DNA of 64,000 nt, from positions 1 to 64,000 of the forward strand of contig JACYLQ010000026.1 in NCBI GenBank assembly GCA_015272395.1, written 5' to 3'. The position numbers were made by a program, and so were the translations under genes. The notes under the pieces were generated by a model. It was given only the letters and a program-made list of their open reading frames with translations. It did not search any database and was not told the origin of the DNA. Shown one piece after another: positions 9,335 through 18,424 of this stretch; position 1 is the first letter of the stretch; each line of letters begins with the position of its first letter. The stretch is from Calothrix sp. C42_A2020_038 (GTDB taxonomy: Bacteria; Cyanobacteriota; Cyanobacteriia; Cyanobacteriales; Nostocaceae).

Positions 9335-10546
9335 TTACGTAGTTATGAGTAAATTTAGTAACCATTTATACTCACGTTGAATTGAAGCTAGCAAATCTAA
9401 CTTCATTGCAAGGGGTAAAACTTCCCATGTATAAGTTTCTATCTCTAAATGACTACAAAAATTATGAGTTTTTAATAGAGAGATTACATCAATAATGTCA
9501 TCTTGAGTAGATTGCAAGCCATCAAAATCACGTATAAAAATTGGTACATGAAAATGGACTCGCCACTGATTGGCGCCTGTCTCAAAATCGGATAAAGCTT
9601 GATCTAAATCAGAATAACGATATAAGTTATTGCCTTCACAGGCAATAACTTGATGTAAATACGTAGACTCGGCAAAAGGCTGTAGCTTATGTTTTAATAT
9701 ATTTCTTTGTTCTACATTGCTTGGTAAATTTACTTGTAATGCTGCACTGATTTGAATTTTACCAACTTTTATTCCAACTGCTTGAAACTGTTTGAGAACT
9801 GAAATTGGGTTTTCGTACTCAACAGCAAAATGACAAGTGTCATAGCAAATACGTACGTGTTCAAGCAAAAGTACTTCTGCTGCTTCTTGGGAAATTTTTA
9901 AACGGTTTGCTAGAGACGAACCTCCAATCGGTAGTAAAAACTCTTGAAAATAATTAACTACTTCTGCACCGTTTTCAATTAATCCATCAGGTTCTGGTTC
10001 TAATCCTAAATGCAACATTTTGCCCGTTGCTTCCCGAATATGAATCATCTTTGCAACGACTTCCACGAGATTAAGTGTTGCACTAACGGTTGTGGAGAGT
10101 AAATCTAATGTTTTATTTTTAAACCAAGGTTTATATGAAAGTGGCAATGTTGATATACTTCCTTCAACACCATCAGGTAATATTTTTGCCAATATACTGA
10201 CTAATTTTAATGTGTACTCTACTCTTTCTGACTTTGACCAATCTGGTGCATAAACTTGGTCTTTTACAGTTGAGAAATGAAAACCACCATAAGGAAATCC
10301 ATTTAAAGTAAACACATATAAATCTTGCTCTTGTAGCCAATGTTGGAAATCTGGTAGATTATCTCTTTCTAATAACTCGTCAGTTGCGACATCTGACAAT
10401 CGTAAACCAATACCAAAGGGTTTATCGTAACCAAGTTGATTTTTTAGTGCTGGTATGTAATGCTGTAAATTTGCAAACACTTGGCGCCAGTTTTCGCCTG
10501 GATGTATATTTGTGCAATAAGTAAGGTGATAATTATCTAGTTTCAT
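9335..10546 (-). CDS. eboE: EboE, TIM-barrel metabolite-traffic protein
   Basis: A 403-residue protein of the xylose-isomerase-like TIM-barrel type. The opening (HLTYCTNIHPGENW), NGFPYGGFH at about 82 and LGLEPEPDGL near 177 are what I recognise as EboE. The ebo genes are required for scytonemin monomer to reach the periplasm in Nostoc punctiforme, and related edb genes act in other bacteria. The exact reaction of EboE is unknown. It follows eboD by 12 bp. The ATG at 10546 is the only sensible start. The usual partner eboF is not in the window. Confidence 0.88.
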   Translation of the reverse strand: MKLDNYHLTYCTNIHPGENWRQVFANLQHYIPALKNQLGYDKPFGIGLRLSDVATDELLERDNLPDFQHWLQEQDLYVFTLNGFPYGGFHFSTVKDQVYAPDWSKSERVEYTLKLVSILAKILPDGVEGSISTLPLSYKPWFKNKTLDLLSTTVSATLNLVEVVAKMIHIREATGKMLHLGLEPEPDGLIENGAEVVNYFQEFLLPIGGSSLANRLKISQEAAEVLLLEHVRICYDTCHFAVEYENPISVLKQFQAVGIKVGKIQISAALQVNLPSNVEQRNILKHKLQPFAESTYLHQVIACEGNNLYRYSDLDQALSDFETGANQWRVHFHVPIFIRDFDGLQSTQDDIIDVISLLKTHNFCSHLEIETYTWEVLPLAMKLDLLASIQREYKWLLNLLITT

Positions 10547-10558
10547 ATCTAAAGTTCC

Positions 10559-11749
10559 CTACTCAGCATTTAACATTTGAATTGCTTCTCGATATAAAGA
10601 TAAATTTATGTCGTTGACTTCGATGCCTCTGCCAATGGATTGTAATAATGTCACTGTTAATTTGCCTCCTAGGTGTTCGCGAAACTCCGTCAATCCTCGG
10701 AAAATACAACGCGGATTTTCAATATCAAACACTTCTTCTGATAATTCAGGTATGTATAAGTTAAAACCCAGTAATTTAAGAACATTTAGTATTTGTTGCC
10801 ATTCTTTGCGAGATAGTAAATTGAGCAAGTAAGAGTATGTACTATCTAATGCAATACCAATTGCAACAGCTTCACCATGACGTAAATTGTAGTTTGTGAG
10901 CTGTTCAAGTTTGTGTGCTGACCAATGTCCAAAATCTAACGGACGTGATGAACCCATTTCAAAAGCGTCGCCACTTGTAGCAATATGATTCAAATGCAAC
11001 TGCGCGCAGCGATAAATAACTTCTTGCATTGCGTTCATGTCACGATTAACCAATGCACAAGCTGACATTGAAATCAATCTAAAAAAATCAGCATCCTTGA
11101 TTAAGGCTACTTTGATAGCTTCTGCAATACCTGAACGCCAATCGATATCGCTTAATGTTGTCAAAAAACTAAAATCGTTCAAAACAGCATAAGGTGGTGT
11201 AAAAGTACCAAAAAAATTCTTCTTGCCAAATGCATTAACGCTATTTTTGACCCCTACACCTGAATCATTTTGTGCAAGCACAGTAGTAGGGATACGTATA
11301 AGACGGATTCCTCGATGTGCAGTAGCAGCGGCATATCCAACCATATCAAGAACGGCGCCGCCACCAATTGCTAATACATACGAGTGGCGACACAACCCCA
11401 CCTCGTTAATTAAGGTATGAATTTTATTAATCAATGAAGTACTATTTTTTGCTCTTTCTCCACCAGGAACAATCATGGGTTTTTCCATCAGTGTCATGAT
11501 ATGAGCATAACGTTTAGCGTATGCGTTAATCTGGAAGATTAACTCTTTGTGACACTCTAAAAAACCTGCATCAATAATAATGATTATTTTCTTTTGCTTG
11601 GGTTCATTAGCAGTTAGAATATTTGCAAGTAAAGGGTTTCGTAAGTCAAATAAACCTGTAGTGAAGTGAACTGGATATTCAAAACGAACCAAAACACGTT
11701 GCTGAATCGGTTGTAGTTTGACGACGTTTGGTTTGATATCTACTACCAT
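10559..11749 (-). CDS. eboD: EboD, 3-dehydroquinate-synthase-like cyclase
   Basis: Member of the sugar-phosphate cyclase superfamily. It keeps the NAD loop GGGAVLDMVGYAAATAHRG and the three metal ligands (Glu in GIAEAIK, His in LDFGHWSAH, His in LRHGEAVAIG). It differs from true AroB, for example SGVGVKNSVNAFGKKNFFG where AroB has a VDSSVGGKT-type loop. With eboE beside it and eboA-C upstream I call it EboD rather than AroB. The start is ATG at 11749 (396 residues), just after the tyrA stop with a strong ribosome site. A frame opening at 11794 would overlap tyrA by 38 bp and is less likely. Its substrate is unknown. Confidence 0.88.
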   Translation of the reverse strand: MVVDIKPNVVKLQPIQQRVLVRFEYPVHFTTGLFDLRNPLLANILTANEPKQKKIIIIIDAGFLECHKELIFQINAYAKRYAHIMTLMEKPMIVPGGERAKNSTSLINKIHTLINEVGLCRHSYVLAIGGGAVLDMVGYAAATAHRGIRLIRIPTTVLAQNDSGVGVKNSVNAFGKKNFFGTFTPPYAVLNDFSFLTTLSDIDWRSGIAEAIKVALIKDADFFRLISMSACALVNRDMNAMQEVIYRCAQLHLNHIATSGDAFEMGSSRPLDFGHWSAHKLEQLTNYNLRHGEAVAIGIALDSTYSYLLNLLSRKEWQQILNVLKLLGFNLYIPELSEEVFDIENPRCIFRGLTEFREHLGGKLTVTLLQSIGRGIEVNDINLSLYREAIQMLNAE

Positions 11750-11752
11750 ATT

Positions 11753-11758
11753 CTCCTC
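11753..11758 (-). promoter_or_regulatory. Ribosome binding site that sets the eboD start
   Basis: GAGGAG overlaps the tyrA stop codon (TGAGGAGAATATG), four bases before the ATG at 11749. This supports translational coupling of tyrA and eboD and rules against the upstream in-frame start. Confidence 0.7.
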
Positions 11759-12599
11759 ATTTTCTTTGATTAAAAAAAGTTTGAGTTGTTTCAATTTCTT
11801 GAATTAATGCTTCACGGTCTTGATTTTCTACAAGTTCTGCCAAGCGAATATAAGTTTCAGCAAGTGATTTAATCGCCTGACAGCGTTCTTGAGTTGCAAG
11901 CATGATATCAACACACAATTGTGGATTTTGATTCAGCAAGCGCTTCAATATCTCGATTTCTTGACGATAGCTAGGACTTGACATTAATAAACTTTTATCG
12001 ATATCTGTTTGTTCCTGTGCCAGATAAACAGCTTGAGTCAAACGGCAAAAGTGTCGTGTTGCTTGAATCATCACCATCATCCGATCGTGTTCTTCAGGCA
12101 TCGAATAAATCAGTTCTGCGCCCTGATTCCGCATTAGATTTAATAACCAATCAAATACTTCATCATTCCGTCCTGGACATACCACTACTTTTTGCCCTCT
12201 AAATGATCGGGTACTAGGGCCAAACATTGGATGTAGTCCAATTACGGCGCCGCTATGGTATTTAAGCATTGCTTTAACTGGTTCGGCTTTAACACTAGTA
12301 ATATCAGCTAAAGCTGTAGTTGGATTTAGAAATTTAGCCGCGCGCTCAATGACTTCGACTGTACATTTAATTGGAACGCTACATAAAACTAAGTCGGCTT
12401 CAGAAAGTAACTTCTCTGCATTGAACCAGTCTTTTTCAAGTATATCTACTTGATGCCCAGTATCTACTAATTGATTAGTAAAGAATTTCCCCATTCTGCC
12501 GTGTCCACCAATGATGGTAATATTTTTAGTATTGACTCTTGGTGTGCTAATACTTTTTTCACGAGGCTTTTGGTGCTGTTGTAAATGATTTATCACCAT
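11757..12599 (-). CDS. tyrA: Prephenate dehydrogenase
   Basis: Oxidatively decarboxylates prephenate to 4-hydroxyphenylpyruvate, one of the two scytonemin precursors. The 280-residue protein has an NAD Rossmann loop (IIGGHGRMG at about 29-37) and the catalytic HPMFGP block near 122. The EEHDRMMVMIQATRHF helix resembles the dehydrogenase half of E. coli TyrA, but there is no chorismate mutase domain. Housekeeping cyanobacterial TyrA normally uses arogenate. A prephenate-type enzyme here makes 4-hydroxyphenylpyruvate without passing through tyrosine, which suits ScyA. It is coupled to eboD at its 3' end. Confidence 0.92.
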   Translation of the reverse strand: MVINHLQQHQKPREKSISTPRVNTKNITIIGGHGRMGKFFTNQLVDTGHQVDILEKDWFNAEKLLSEADLVLCSVPIKCTVEVIERAAKFLNPTTALADITSVKAEPVKAMLKYHSGAVIGLHPMFGPSTRSFRGQKVVVCPGRNDEVFDWLLNLMRNQGAELIYSMPEEHDRMMVMIQATRHFCRLTQAVYLAQEQTDIDKSLLMSSPSYRQEIEILKRLLNQNPQLCVDIMLATQERCQAIKSLAETYIRLAELVENQDREALIQEIETTQTFFNQRK

Positions 12600-12725
12600 A
12601 ACTTGTAACTTGGTGTTCCGTTCTTTTAACTTCTATCAAATGTCCTAACAACCCTTCTCTATAAGTTTAGTAGCTTATTTGTACTAGTAGAATTCTTGCA
12701 CGGGTTGGGGGTTAAGTAGCGTTTC

Positions 12726-14003
12726 TCAAATATCAGCAACAGATTTTGTCGAGCTTAAAGGTAAATCCAAATCACTTGTACTTGCTATTGCATTGCTAAA
12801 TAAAGCTTCATACTGCGCTATTGCAGTCTCAAAAGAATATTTGTCTACAGCAAATTTTCGTCCTTTTGCACCTAATGCTGCTGCTTTGGCTGGATACTTA
12901 TACAAATCCATTATCGCATTCACTAATGCGCTAGGTGATTCTGGCGCCACAACGATACCACCTCCACTTCGTCTAATCGATGCAGCTGCTGTGCCATGTT
13001 TGGGAACTGATGCAATAATTGGACGAGCAGAAGCTAGCAATAAGGGAATTTTAGAAGGCATGTTGAAGCAAACAACATTTCGTTTTTGCAAGATTAAACC
13101 AACATCTGCTGCTGCTAGCATATCTGGCAATTCTGAACGCGGTTGTAAAGGTAATAGTAGTACATTATCGGCGCCGTACTTGCAACAACACCTTTTTAAC
13201 TGCTCCAGCGCTTTTGTTTCACCAACAATAACAAAGACAATATTTTTTACTTGACTCAGTTTGGCTGCTGCTGCAATTGCAGTTTCCAAACCTTGTGTTA
13301 AAGCTATATTTCCTGAATAAAGTACAACAAATTTCTCTTCTAAATTATACTTAATGCGAAAAGAATTATTTTTCGGCAAAGGTTTAATAAAATTAACATT
13401 TACCCAATTGGGAACACAAGCTATCTTGCTACTACTAACACCTTTATTCGTTAAATTACTTACAAAGCCTTCAGCTATTACACTTATAGTGTGAGCATTT
13501 TTGTAAGCAAATTTCTCCAACCGAGATAGAACGCGAATCATCCACTTGTTTTTAATTAATCCCATGCGCTCGGCTGCTTCTGGCAAGATATCTTGTACGT
13601 TCAATATCACCGGACAATTATAAAGCCAGCCTAAAAAACATGCAGGTAATGTTACAAATAATGGTGGGACTGTTAACAGTATTACGTCTGGGCGCCAGCC
13701 ATTGAGCGCTTGCGGCAAACTACTAACTACAAAACTCAGTTCCAATAACAGCCTATCCAGCAAATTTGGTTTTGATTTAATTCGTAAAAAACAGCGCTGA
13801 ATCGTGACACCGTTCTTTTTCTCAGTGACATACCATTTATTTTGGTATCCCTCATAAATTTCGCGCTCAGGATAATTCGGCATTCCCGTAATGACTCGAA
13901 CTTCATGTCCCCTTTCCACTAATCCCTCTGCCAACTCGGTCATCAATGGAGCAATCCCAATTGGCTCTGGATAGTAGTTGTAGGAATAAATCAGAATATG
14001 CAT
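12726..14003 (-). CDS. Glycosyltransferase family 4, WcaI-like
   Basis: A 425-residue GT-B glycosyltransferase. The acceptor-side N-terminal half starts MHILIYSYNYYPEPIGIAPL and contains GMPNYPEREIYEGY. The nucleotide-sugar half starts near 220 (VVLYSGNIALTQGLE) and has PSKIPLLLASARPIIASV near 350. It resembles WcaI of colanic acid synthesis. I start at the ATG at 14003. A TTG nine bases upstream is possible. A glycosyltransferase sits at the matching position next to tyrA in Nostoc punctiforme (NpR1270), but scytonemin itself has no sugar. A role in glycosylating scytonemin variants or sheath material is inference. Confidence 0.85.
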   Translation of the reverse strand: MHILIYSYNYYPEPIGIAPLMTELAEGLVERGHEVRVITGMPNYPEREIYEGYQNKWYVTEKKNGVTIQRCFLRIKSKPNLLDRLLLELSFVVSSLPQALNGWRPDVILLTVPPLFVTLPACFLGWLYNCPVILNVQDILPEAAERMGLIKNKWMIRVLSRLEKFAYKNAHTISVIAEGFVSNLTNKGVSSSKIACVPNWVNVNFIKPLPKNNSFRIKYNLEEKFVVLYSGNIALTQGLETAIAAAAKLSQVKNIVFVIVGETKALEQLKRCCCKYGADNVLLLPLQPRSELPDMLAAADVGLILQKRNVVCFNMPSKIPLLLASARPIIASVPKHGTAAASIRRSGGGIVVAPESPSALVNAIMDLYKYPAKAAALGAKGRKFAVDKYSFETAIAQYEALFSNAIASTSDLDLPLSSTKSVADI

Positions 14004-14158
14004 GGGACACAACTTATAAAAGACATCGAAACTTGCTGGAAAGCTATTACTTTCACTTACACATTTTATTTGAGTAATTTTCCTGAATTTTGGATTTCCT
14101 ATTCAGAGAGAATCGTGTACTTTTGGTGTCTAGAAGTCGTACATACATGAGACATACA

Positions 14159-15091
14159 TTAAGTAACAGCAAAAGCCTTAGCTAATTTCCGAGAAATTGG
14201 TAATAAAGTTAACACCAATAAACCGTATAGCAAACCAGCGAAGCCAGTACTCAAGGTAGCATTTAAAACAATCATTGACAAGACACCCGCGCGTACGGCA
14301 GAAGCTATGTTTGTAGGACTTGGTTCACGTAAAACAGTGATTATCGGTACAAAGACTCGAATTGCTAGAAACAAAGCAAACGGTAAAACAGGGAGTAAGT
14401 CGTAGTTATTTACTAATCCCAGTCCAAAAATAGCACCGAAAACAACACTGAATAAAATCAAGCTCACAACAGAGTTAAAATTATTACCTCCTTTGACTTC
14501 ACCTCGGCTTAAATTCGTAATGGCAGCAATATAAATAATTGGAATTAAAGCTAAAAACCAATACTTACTTACCATGACTGGCACTATGCTTATGCCAAGC
14601 AATAAATTTCCACCCCGACATACACCCATATTCAGTGGGCCCCAAAATGGGTGGTGTTTACCAAAACCATCATACAGAACAGCAAAAAGTGCGATAGATG
14701 CAGCTAAAATAGCACTTAACGATGAAACTAGCGTAGCAAATACTATACCTAAACATAACAAGAAACTGCCGATAATAAATGCACCTTGGCGTGAAGCTCT
14801 ACCGCTAGGTATAGGACGTTCAGGTCTTTCAAGTGCATCTAAACTAGCATCAAACGCATCATTTAGCACAACACCGCCACTGTAAAGACAACTAGTAGCA
14901 ATAAGTAAATAACCTAAAGGCAGAAAATTACTCAGTAAAAGCCCTTGTTTGATTTCTTCATAAAAAATAGTAAGAAACCCGGAAGCAGCAACCCCTGCAA
15001 GTATGTCAGCCCATGCAGTTACAATATTTGCTGGTCGCATCAATTGTAGGTATGCCCAGAGACGATTAGTAGTAAGAATGGTGCTAGTCAT
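14159..15091 (-). CDS. eboC: EboC, UbiA-family membrane prenyltransferase
   Basis: A 310-residue integral membrane protein with about eight to nine hydrophobic segments. The Asp-rich metal/diphosphate motif of UbiA prenyltransferases is present (NDAFDASLDALERPERPIPS, about 76-95), and a second polar loop (DGFGKHHPFWG) follows. It lies 55 bp behind eboB and belongs to the ebo set needed for export of the scytonemin monomer. The prenyl substrate is not known. ATG at 15091 is a clear start. Confidence 0.92.
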   Translation of the reverse strand: MTSTILTTNRLWAYLQLMRPANIVTAWADILAGVAASGFLTIFYEEIKQGLLLSNFLPLGYLLIATSCLYSGGVVLNDAFDASLDALERPERPIPSGRASRQGAFIIGSFLLCLGIVFATLVSSLSAILAASIALFAVLYDGFGKHHPFWGPLNMGVCRGGNLLLGISIVPVMVSKYWFLALIPIIYIAAITNLSRGEVKGGNNFNSVVSLILFSVVFGAIFGLGLVNNYDLLPVLPFALFLAIRVFVPIITVLREPSPTNIASAVRAGVLSMIVLNATLSTGFAGLLYGLLVLTLLPISRKLAKAFAVT

Positions 15092-15146
15092 AATTAAGTT
15101 GGGAGTTTTAGAACCCCTTTTATCGCTAAAGGCAGGGATGGTTTAG

Positions 15147-16049
15147 TTATTCAATAATTGCGAATTCACGCTCGACTAAAGGTTTTTGTCCCCGTAGTAC
15201 TGAGTTGCCTTGGAAGAGTTGACGTTGGTCGATCGGCGAGGGGTTGAGCCAGTCGGATTCTTGGAATTGTCCACTTTGGCTGTATGCTTTGATTGCGTTT
15301 TCGTAACATACAGCGCCGATATGTGTTTCGGGTATACCACGTTCACGCATTAATTGAGCAGTTTTGGGAACGGCAAGGGGATCGCTAACGCCCCAGTCGG
15401 CACTACTATCAACAATAATCCGCTCGCATCCGTATTCGCGAACAATCTCAACCATGCGCGCGTTGCCCATTTTGGTATGAGGGTAAATTGTGAACGCTGC
15501 CCAAAAACCACGCTCAAGTACCAACTCCACCGTTTCTTCGTTATTGTGGTCAATAATTACGCGCGCTGGGTCTAAGTTATGTTCGATACAAACATCCATG
15601 CTGTAGTTAGTACCTAGTTTTTTATTTCGATGTGGCGTATGAATTAGCACTAACATATCAAGTTTGCTTGCTAACTCAAGCTGTTGCCGAAAGTATTTAT
15701 CCTCAGCAGGTGTCATGTCGTCGTAGCCTATTTCACCAATTGCTACCACACCTTCTTTACATACATACAGTGGCAATAGTTCCATTACTTGCTCTGCCAG
15801 CATTTCGTTGTTAGCTTCTTTAGAATTCAATCCGATAGTGCAGTAATGTTTAATACCAAATTGAGCAGCACGAAATCGTTCCCAACCAACTAAGCTACTG
15901 AAATAATCTTGAAAAGAGCCAACATTAGTACGTGGTTGACCTAACCAAAACGCGGGTTCAATTACTGCAACAATACCAGCATCACGCATCTGCTCGTAAT
16001 CATTAGTAGTGCGCGAACTCATATGAATGTGAGGATCAATGTACATCAT
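15147..16049 (-). CDS. eboB: EboB, TatD-like metal-dependent hydrolase
   Basis: A 300-residue amidohydrolase-superfamily protein. Metal ligands of the TatD type are visible: YIDPHIHM at the N-terminus, GEIGYDD near 101, LIHTPHRNK near 135, DHNNEE near 168 and DSSADWG near 216. It is recognisable as EboB from context between eboA and eboC. Its substrate is unknown, and the ebo system as a whole is needed for monomer transport. Two adjacent ATG codons (16049, 16046) are possible starts. Confidence 0.9.
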   Translation of the reverse strand: MMYIDPHIHMSSRTTNDYEQMRDAGIVAVIEPAFWLGQPRTNVGSFQDYFSSLVGWERFRAAQFGIKHYCTIGLNSKEANNEMLAEQVMELLPLYVCKEGVVAIGEIGYDDMTPAEDKYFRQQLELASKLDMLVLIHTPHRNKKLGTNYSMDVCIEHNLDPARVIIDHNNEETVELVLERGFWAAFTIYPHTKMGNARMVEIVREYGCERIIVDSSADWGVSDPLAVPKTAQLMRERGIPETHIGAVCYENAIKAYSQSGQFQESDWLNPSPIDQRQLFQGNSVLRGQKPLVEREFAIIE

Positions 16050-16050
16050 G

Positions 16051-16100
16051 TGATTTTAGATTTTGGATTTGTCGCGCGACAATGAATGGATTTGGGATTA
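16051..16100. repeat. Heptamer repeat tract with 14-bp palindrome
   Basis: Between eboB and eboA. GATTTTA/GATTTTG units flank the perfect palindrome TTGTCGCGCGACAA at 16069-16082. It is nearly the same unit as at 2182-2240, 14 kb away. Confidence 0.75.
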
Positions 16101-16116
16101 TTTGCATAACATCCAT

Positions 16117-16833
16117 TTAATTTTTGTTGGTGCATTTTTCCAGTAGTTGCCAAAGTTCAGGCGCCACAATGCGTTTAGCTGCTTGACGTTCACTAGCATA
16201 ATCACTTAACATCTGTGCAAGTTGGGGGTTTGTACGTTGTTCTAAACCCTGAATTTGATGTAAAGGACTATTCACAAATAACGCTTTTAAAACCATTTGA
16301 TTCCACGCTAAGTTATCAAAATACTCACTTGGGTAAGGATTATTTAAAGCTACAGCGTTAAATACGGCAGTCATATTACTACGAACACCTTCTGCCGCGC
16401 GTTTTTGTAGTTGTTCAGGATAGGGCAAAATCGGTAAAGCTTGATATAAAGTAACAAGTTCACCAACGTCAGCAGCGTTAAATAATTGCTCTAATGTTTG
16501 TAAATATTGCTTTTGATTGTTGTTTGGTAAAGATAATACAAGTAACACGCGCGTTGCTTGGTCTACACTCCAATTAATGGGAAACCATCCAGAATGTAAG
16601 TTCCCAGATGCTTTTAATTCTTCGGTTGTTAAATTTAAATCTTGTTTCCCTGTATAACGTGGCACTGCACTAAATGCAGTATAGAATACATCTACTTCGG
16701 CGCTTGCTTTGATTGTATTAGACTTTGTCTCAAGCCAATTAAATGCTTCGATACTAACCCGCACAGCTAACCAATTTTTTAACAGGTTAGCGACTAGAAT
16801 GTTTTGGATATTTTGATCAATTGTAGCTAACAT
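16117..16833 (-). CDS. eboA: EboA family protein
   Basis: A 238-residue soluble protein with many helices and no catalytic motif that I recognise. Identification rests on position (first of eboA-B-C, directly after scyF) and on the block GNLHSGWFPINWSVDQATRVLLVLS. A TALPILPYPE-type stretch (YQALPILPYPEQLQKRAAEGVR) and NPYPSEYF, typical of EboA, also support it. EboA is part of the set needed to move scytonemin monomer to the periplasm; its molecular role is unknown. The ATG at 16833 is the most upstream sensible start. Confidence 0.82.
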   Translation of the reverse strand: MLATIDQNIQNILVANLLKNWLAVRVSIEAFNWLETKSNTIKASAEVDVFYTAFSAVPRYTGKQDLNLTTEELKASGNLHSGWFPINWSVDQATRVLLVLSLPNNNQKQYLQTLEQLFNAADVGELVTLYQALPILPYPEQLQKRAAEGVRSNMTAVFNAVALNNPYPSEYFDNLAWNQMVLKALFVNSPLHQIQGLEQRTNPQLAQMLSDYASERQAAKRIVAPELWQLLEKCTNKN

Positions 16834-17063
16834 AATTTTTGAACTGCCATTACAAAGGTCTCAAGGGAGTTAATTTTGATCCCCTTAATAAGGGGTGGCT
16901 AAAAGTCTTATAGAACTTATGCAACGAGGAAGAAATATTAAGTATTCTAGGCATTTTTGATCCCCCAACCCCCCCTCAACATCGGAGAGAGGAGTGTATC
17001 TTCCCCTTCCAAGAGCGCGGGTTGGGGGTTAGGGGGTTAGGTTTTCCGCATAACGCGAATTGG
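16834..17063. repeat. Intergenic repeats between scyF and eboA
   Basis: Contains a dispersed unit at about 16923-16965 (GAGGAAGAAATATTAAGTAT...TTTTTGATCC) whose sister copy is at 35764-35808. A hairpin of GGTTGGGGG/CCCCCAACC type spans about 16964-17030. No gene is present. Confidence 0.6.
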
Positions 17064-18281
17064 TTAGATTACTTCTACTTTTGCAAGTAATTTTTCACCT
17101 AACATTCTTTGGCGCCTGCGTTTGAGTAATGAATTACTTGCAGTTAATCCAAGTAAGCCAAACCCAATTAATGCACCTGGTTCAGGTACTTTAGTATTGG
17201 TTTGATTTTCGACATTTAATACTTGAACTCGACCTTGGAAAAAGTCACCAACGTAGAGTTTACCTCTATCGTAATGGGCGCCACCAGTCCAGTTAAAAAC
17301 ACCTGGTGTGAGGTCGAGGGGGTCACCAAACGGAGGACCGCCGAATGCGGGAGGTGGTACAATTTGACCTTCAGCGTTGCGAGCGGGTTCGCCATACGCA
17401 GTTAAGAAATTTCCATCTTTATCAAAGACTTGGACACGACTATTAACTGAATCAGCGACGTAAACATTGTCGTACTCGTCTAATTCAATACCAATTGCCT
17501 CTCTCAATTGCCCTGGTCCAGAACCCGCAGAGCCAAAGGCAAATAAAGGTGTACCTTCTGGATTAAATACTTGGATTCTATTATTGTACTGATCTGTTAC
17601 ATAAATATTACCAGTATTTCGAGATATATTTAAGCCCGCAGGTCCAGCAAACTGTCCAAGACCAGTACCAGGGCTACCAAAAGTCTTAAGTAGGTCGCCA
17701 GTTGTGCCGTCATATTTTTTGATTGTGTCTCCACTAAAATCTGTGACGTACAAATTGTTGTTCTGATCGAATTGCATACCTCCGGGTCCAAAAAAGAGTC
17801 TGTCTGGTACTGGTCCACTAAATGAACCGTATGACCTTATATACTCACCAGTGTTGGGATTATATACATCAATTTCGCTGTTATAAACGTCACCCATGTG
17901 CAGTTCACCCGTGACTGGATGAAATTTAAGGTCGGCTGTCTGATCCAAGCCTTCACCTCTTCCTTGTCTACCAAAACTGATTGCTCTTAAGTGGTTACCT
18001 TGAGGATTAAATACTTCGATACGATTACCTAGAGCCGGATTAAAGCTACCGTCTGGATTCACACCTCGACCGTTAGCTACAAAAATCAGATTGCTTGAGT
18101 TTTGTACCGCGATACCTTGAGGAACAAATAGTTCTCCTGGGGCGCCAACAGGTGGTCCAAAGCCAGGTGAGCCTATTTGACTATCAAAACTTAACGAAAC
18201 AGCGAAGGCTTGAGTGGTTGCTGCCAGAAACATGCATCCAGTGCTAGCAGCTGTTAGTGACAGGTTTTTAATTAATCCCAT
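17064..18281 (-). CDS. scyF: ScyF, NHL-repeat protein with PEP-CTERM anchor
   Basis: A 405-residue protein with an export signal (about 1-27, ending TTQAFAVS). It then has about six NHL-type beta-propeller repeats (for example NRIQVFNPEGTPLFAFGSAGSGPGQL). It closes with a PEP-CTERM sorting tail: VPEPG, a hydrophobic helix and KRRRQR. The propeller suggests a periplasmic or surface binding or oxidative role in joining monomers. In Nostoc punctiforme scyF is not strictly required. The ATG at 18281 is preferred over a TTG six bases upstream. After the arginines come extra residues LGEKLLAKVEVI, shared with ScyE. Confidence 0.88.
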   Translation of the reverse strand: MGLIKNLSLTAASTGCMFLAATTQAFAVSLSFDSQIGSPGFGPPVGAPGELFVPQGIAVQNSSNLIFVANGRGVNPDGSFNPALGNRIEVFNPQGNHLRAISFGRQGRGEGLDQTADLKFHPVTGELHMGDVYNSEIDVYNPNTGEYIRSYGSFSGPVPDRLFFGPGGMQFDQNNNLYVTDFSGDTIKKYDGTTGDLLKTFGSPGTGLGQFAGPAGLNISRNTGNIYVTDQYNNRIQVFNPEGTPLFAFGSAGSGPGQLREAIGIELDEYDNVYVADSVNSRVQVFDKDGNFLTAYGEPARNAEGQIVPPPAFGGPPFGDPLDLTPGVFNWTGGAHYDRGKLYVGDFFQGRVQVLNVENQTNTKVPEPGALIGFGLLGLTASNSLLKRRRQRMLGEKLLAKVEVI

Positions 18282-18424
18282 AGTCAATTTTGGGTAATGT
18301 TCAGATATACTTAGTCCTGAGTAAACTTTATCTCTAGGTCTGTTGCCTAAATTAGAAACGCAACTTCCAACATCAAGTCGCAGTGTATTTTGAAAATTTC
18401 CTGGTTTATTAAAAGAATAAGGAA

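Noticed and set aside
10559-11794. Calling this gene aroB (3-dehydroquinate synthase)
   Set aside because: The active-site loop and neighbours (eboE next, eboABC upstream) fit EboD better; metal ligands alone do not distinguish them.
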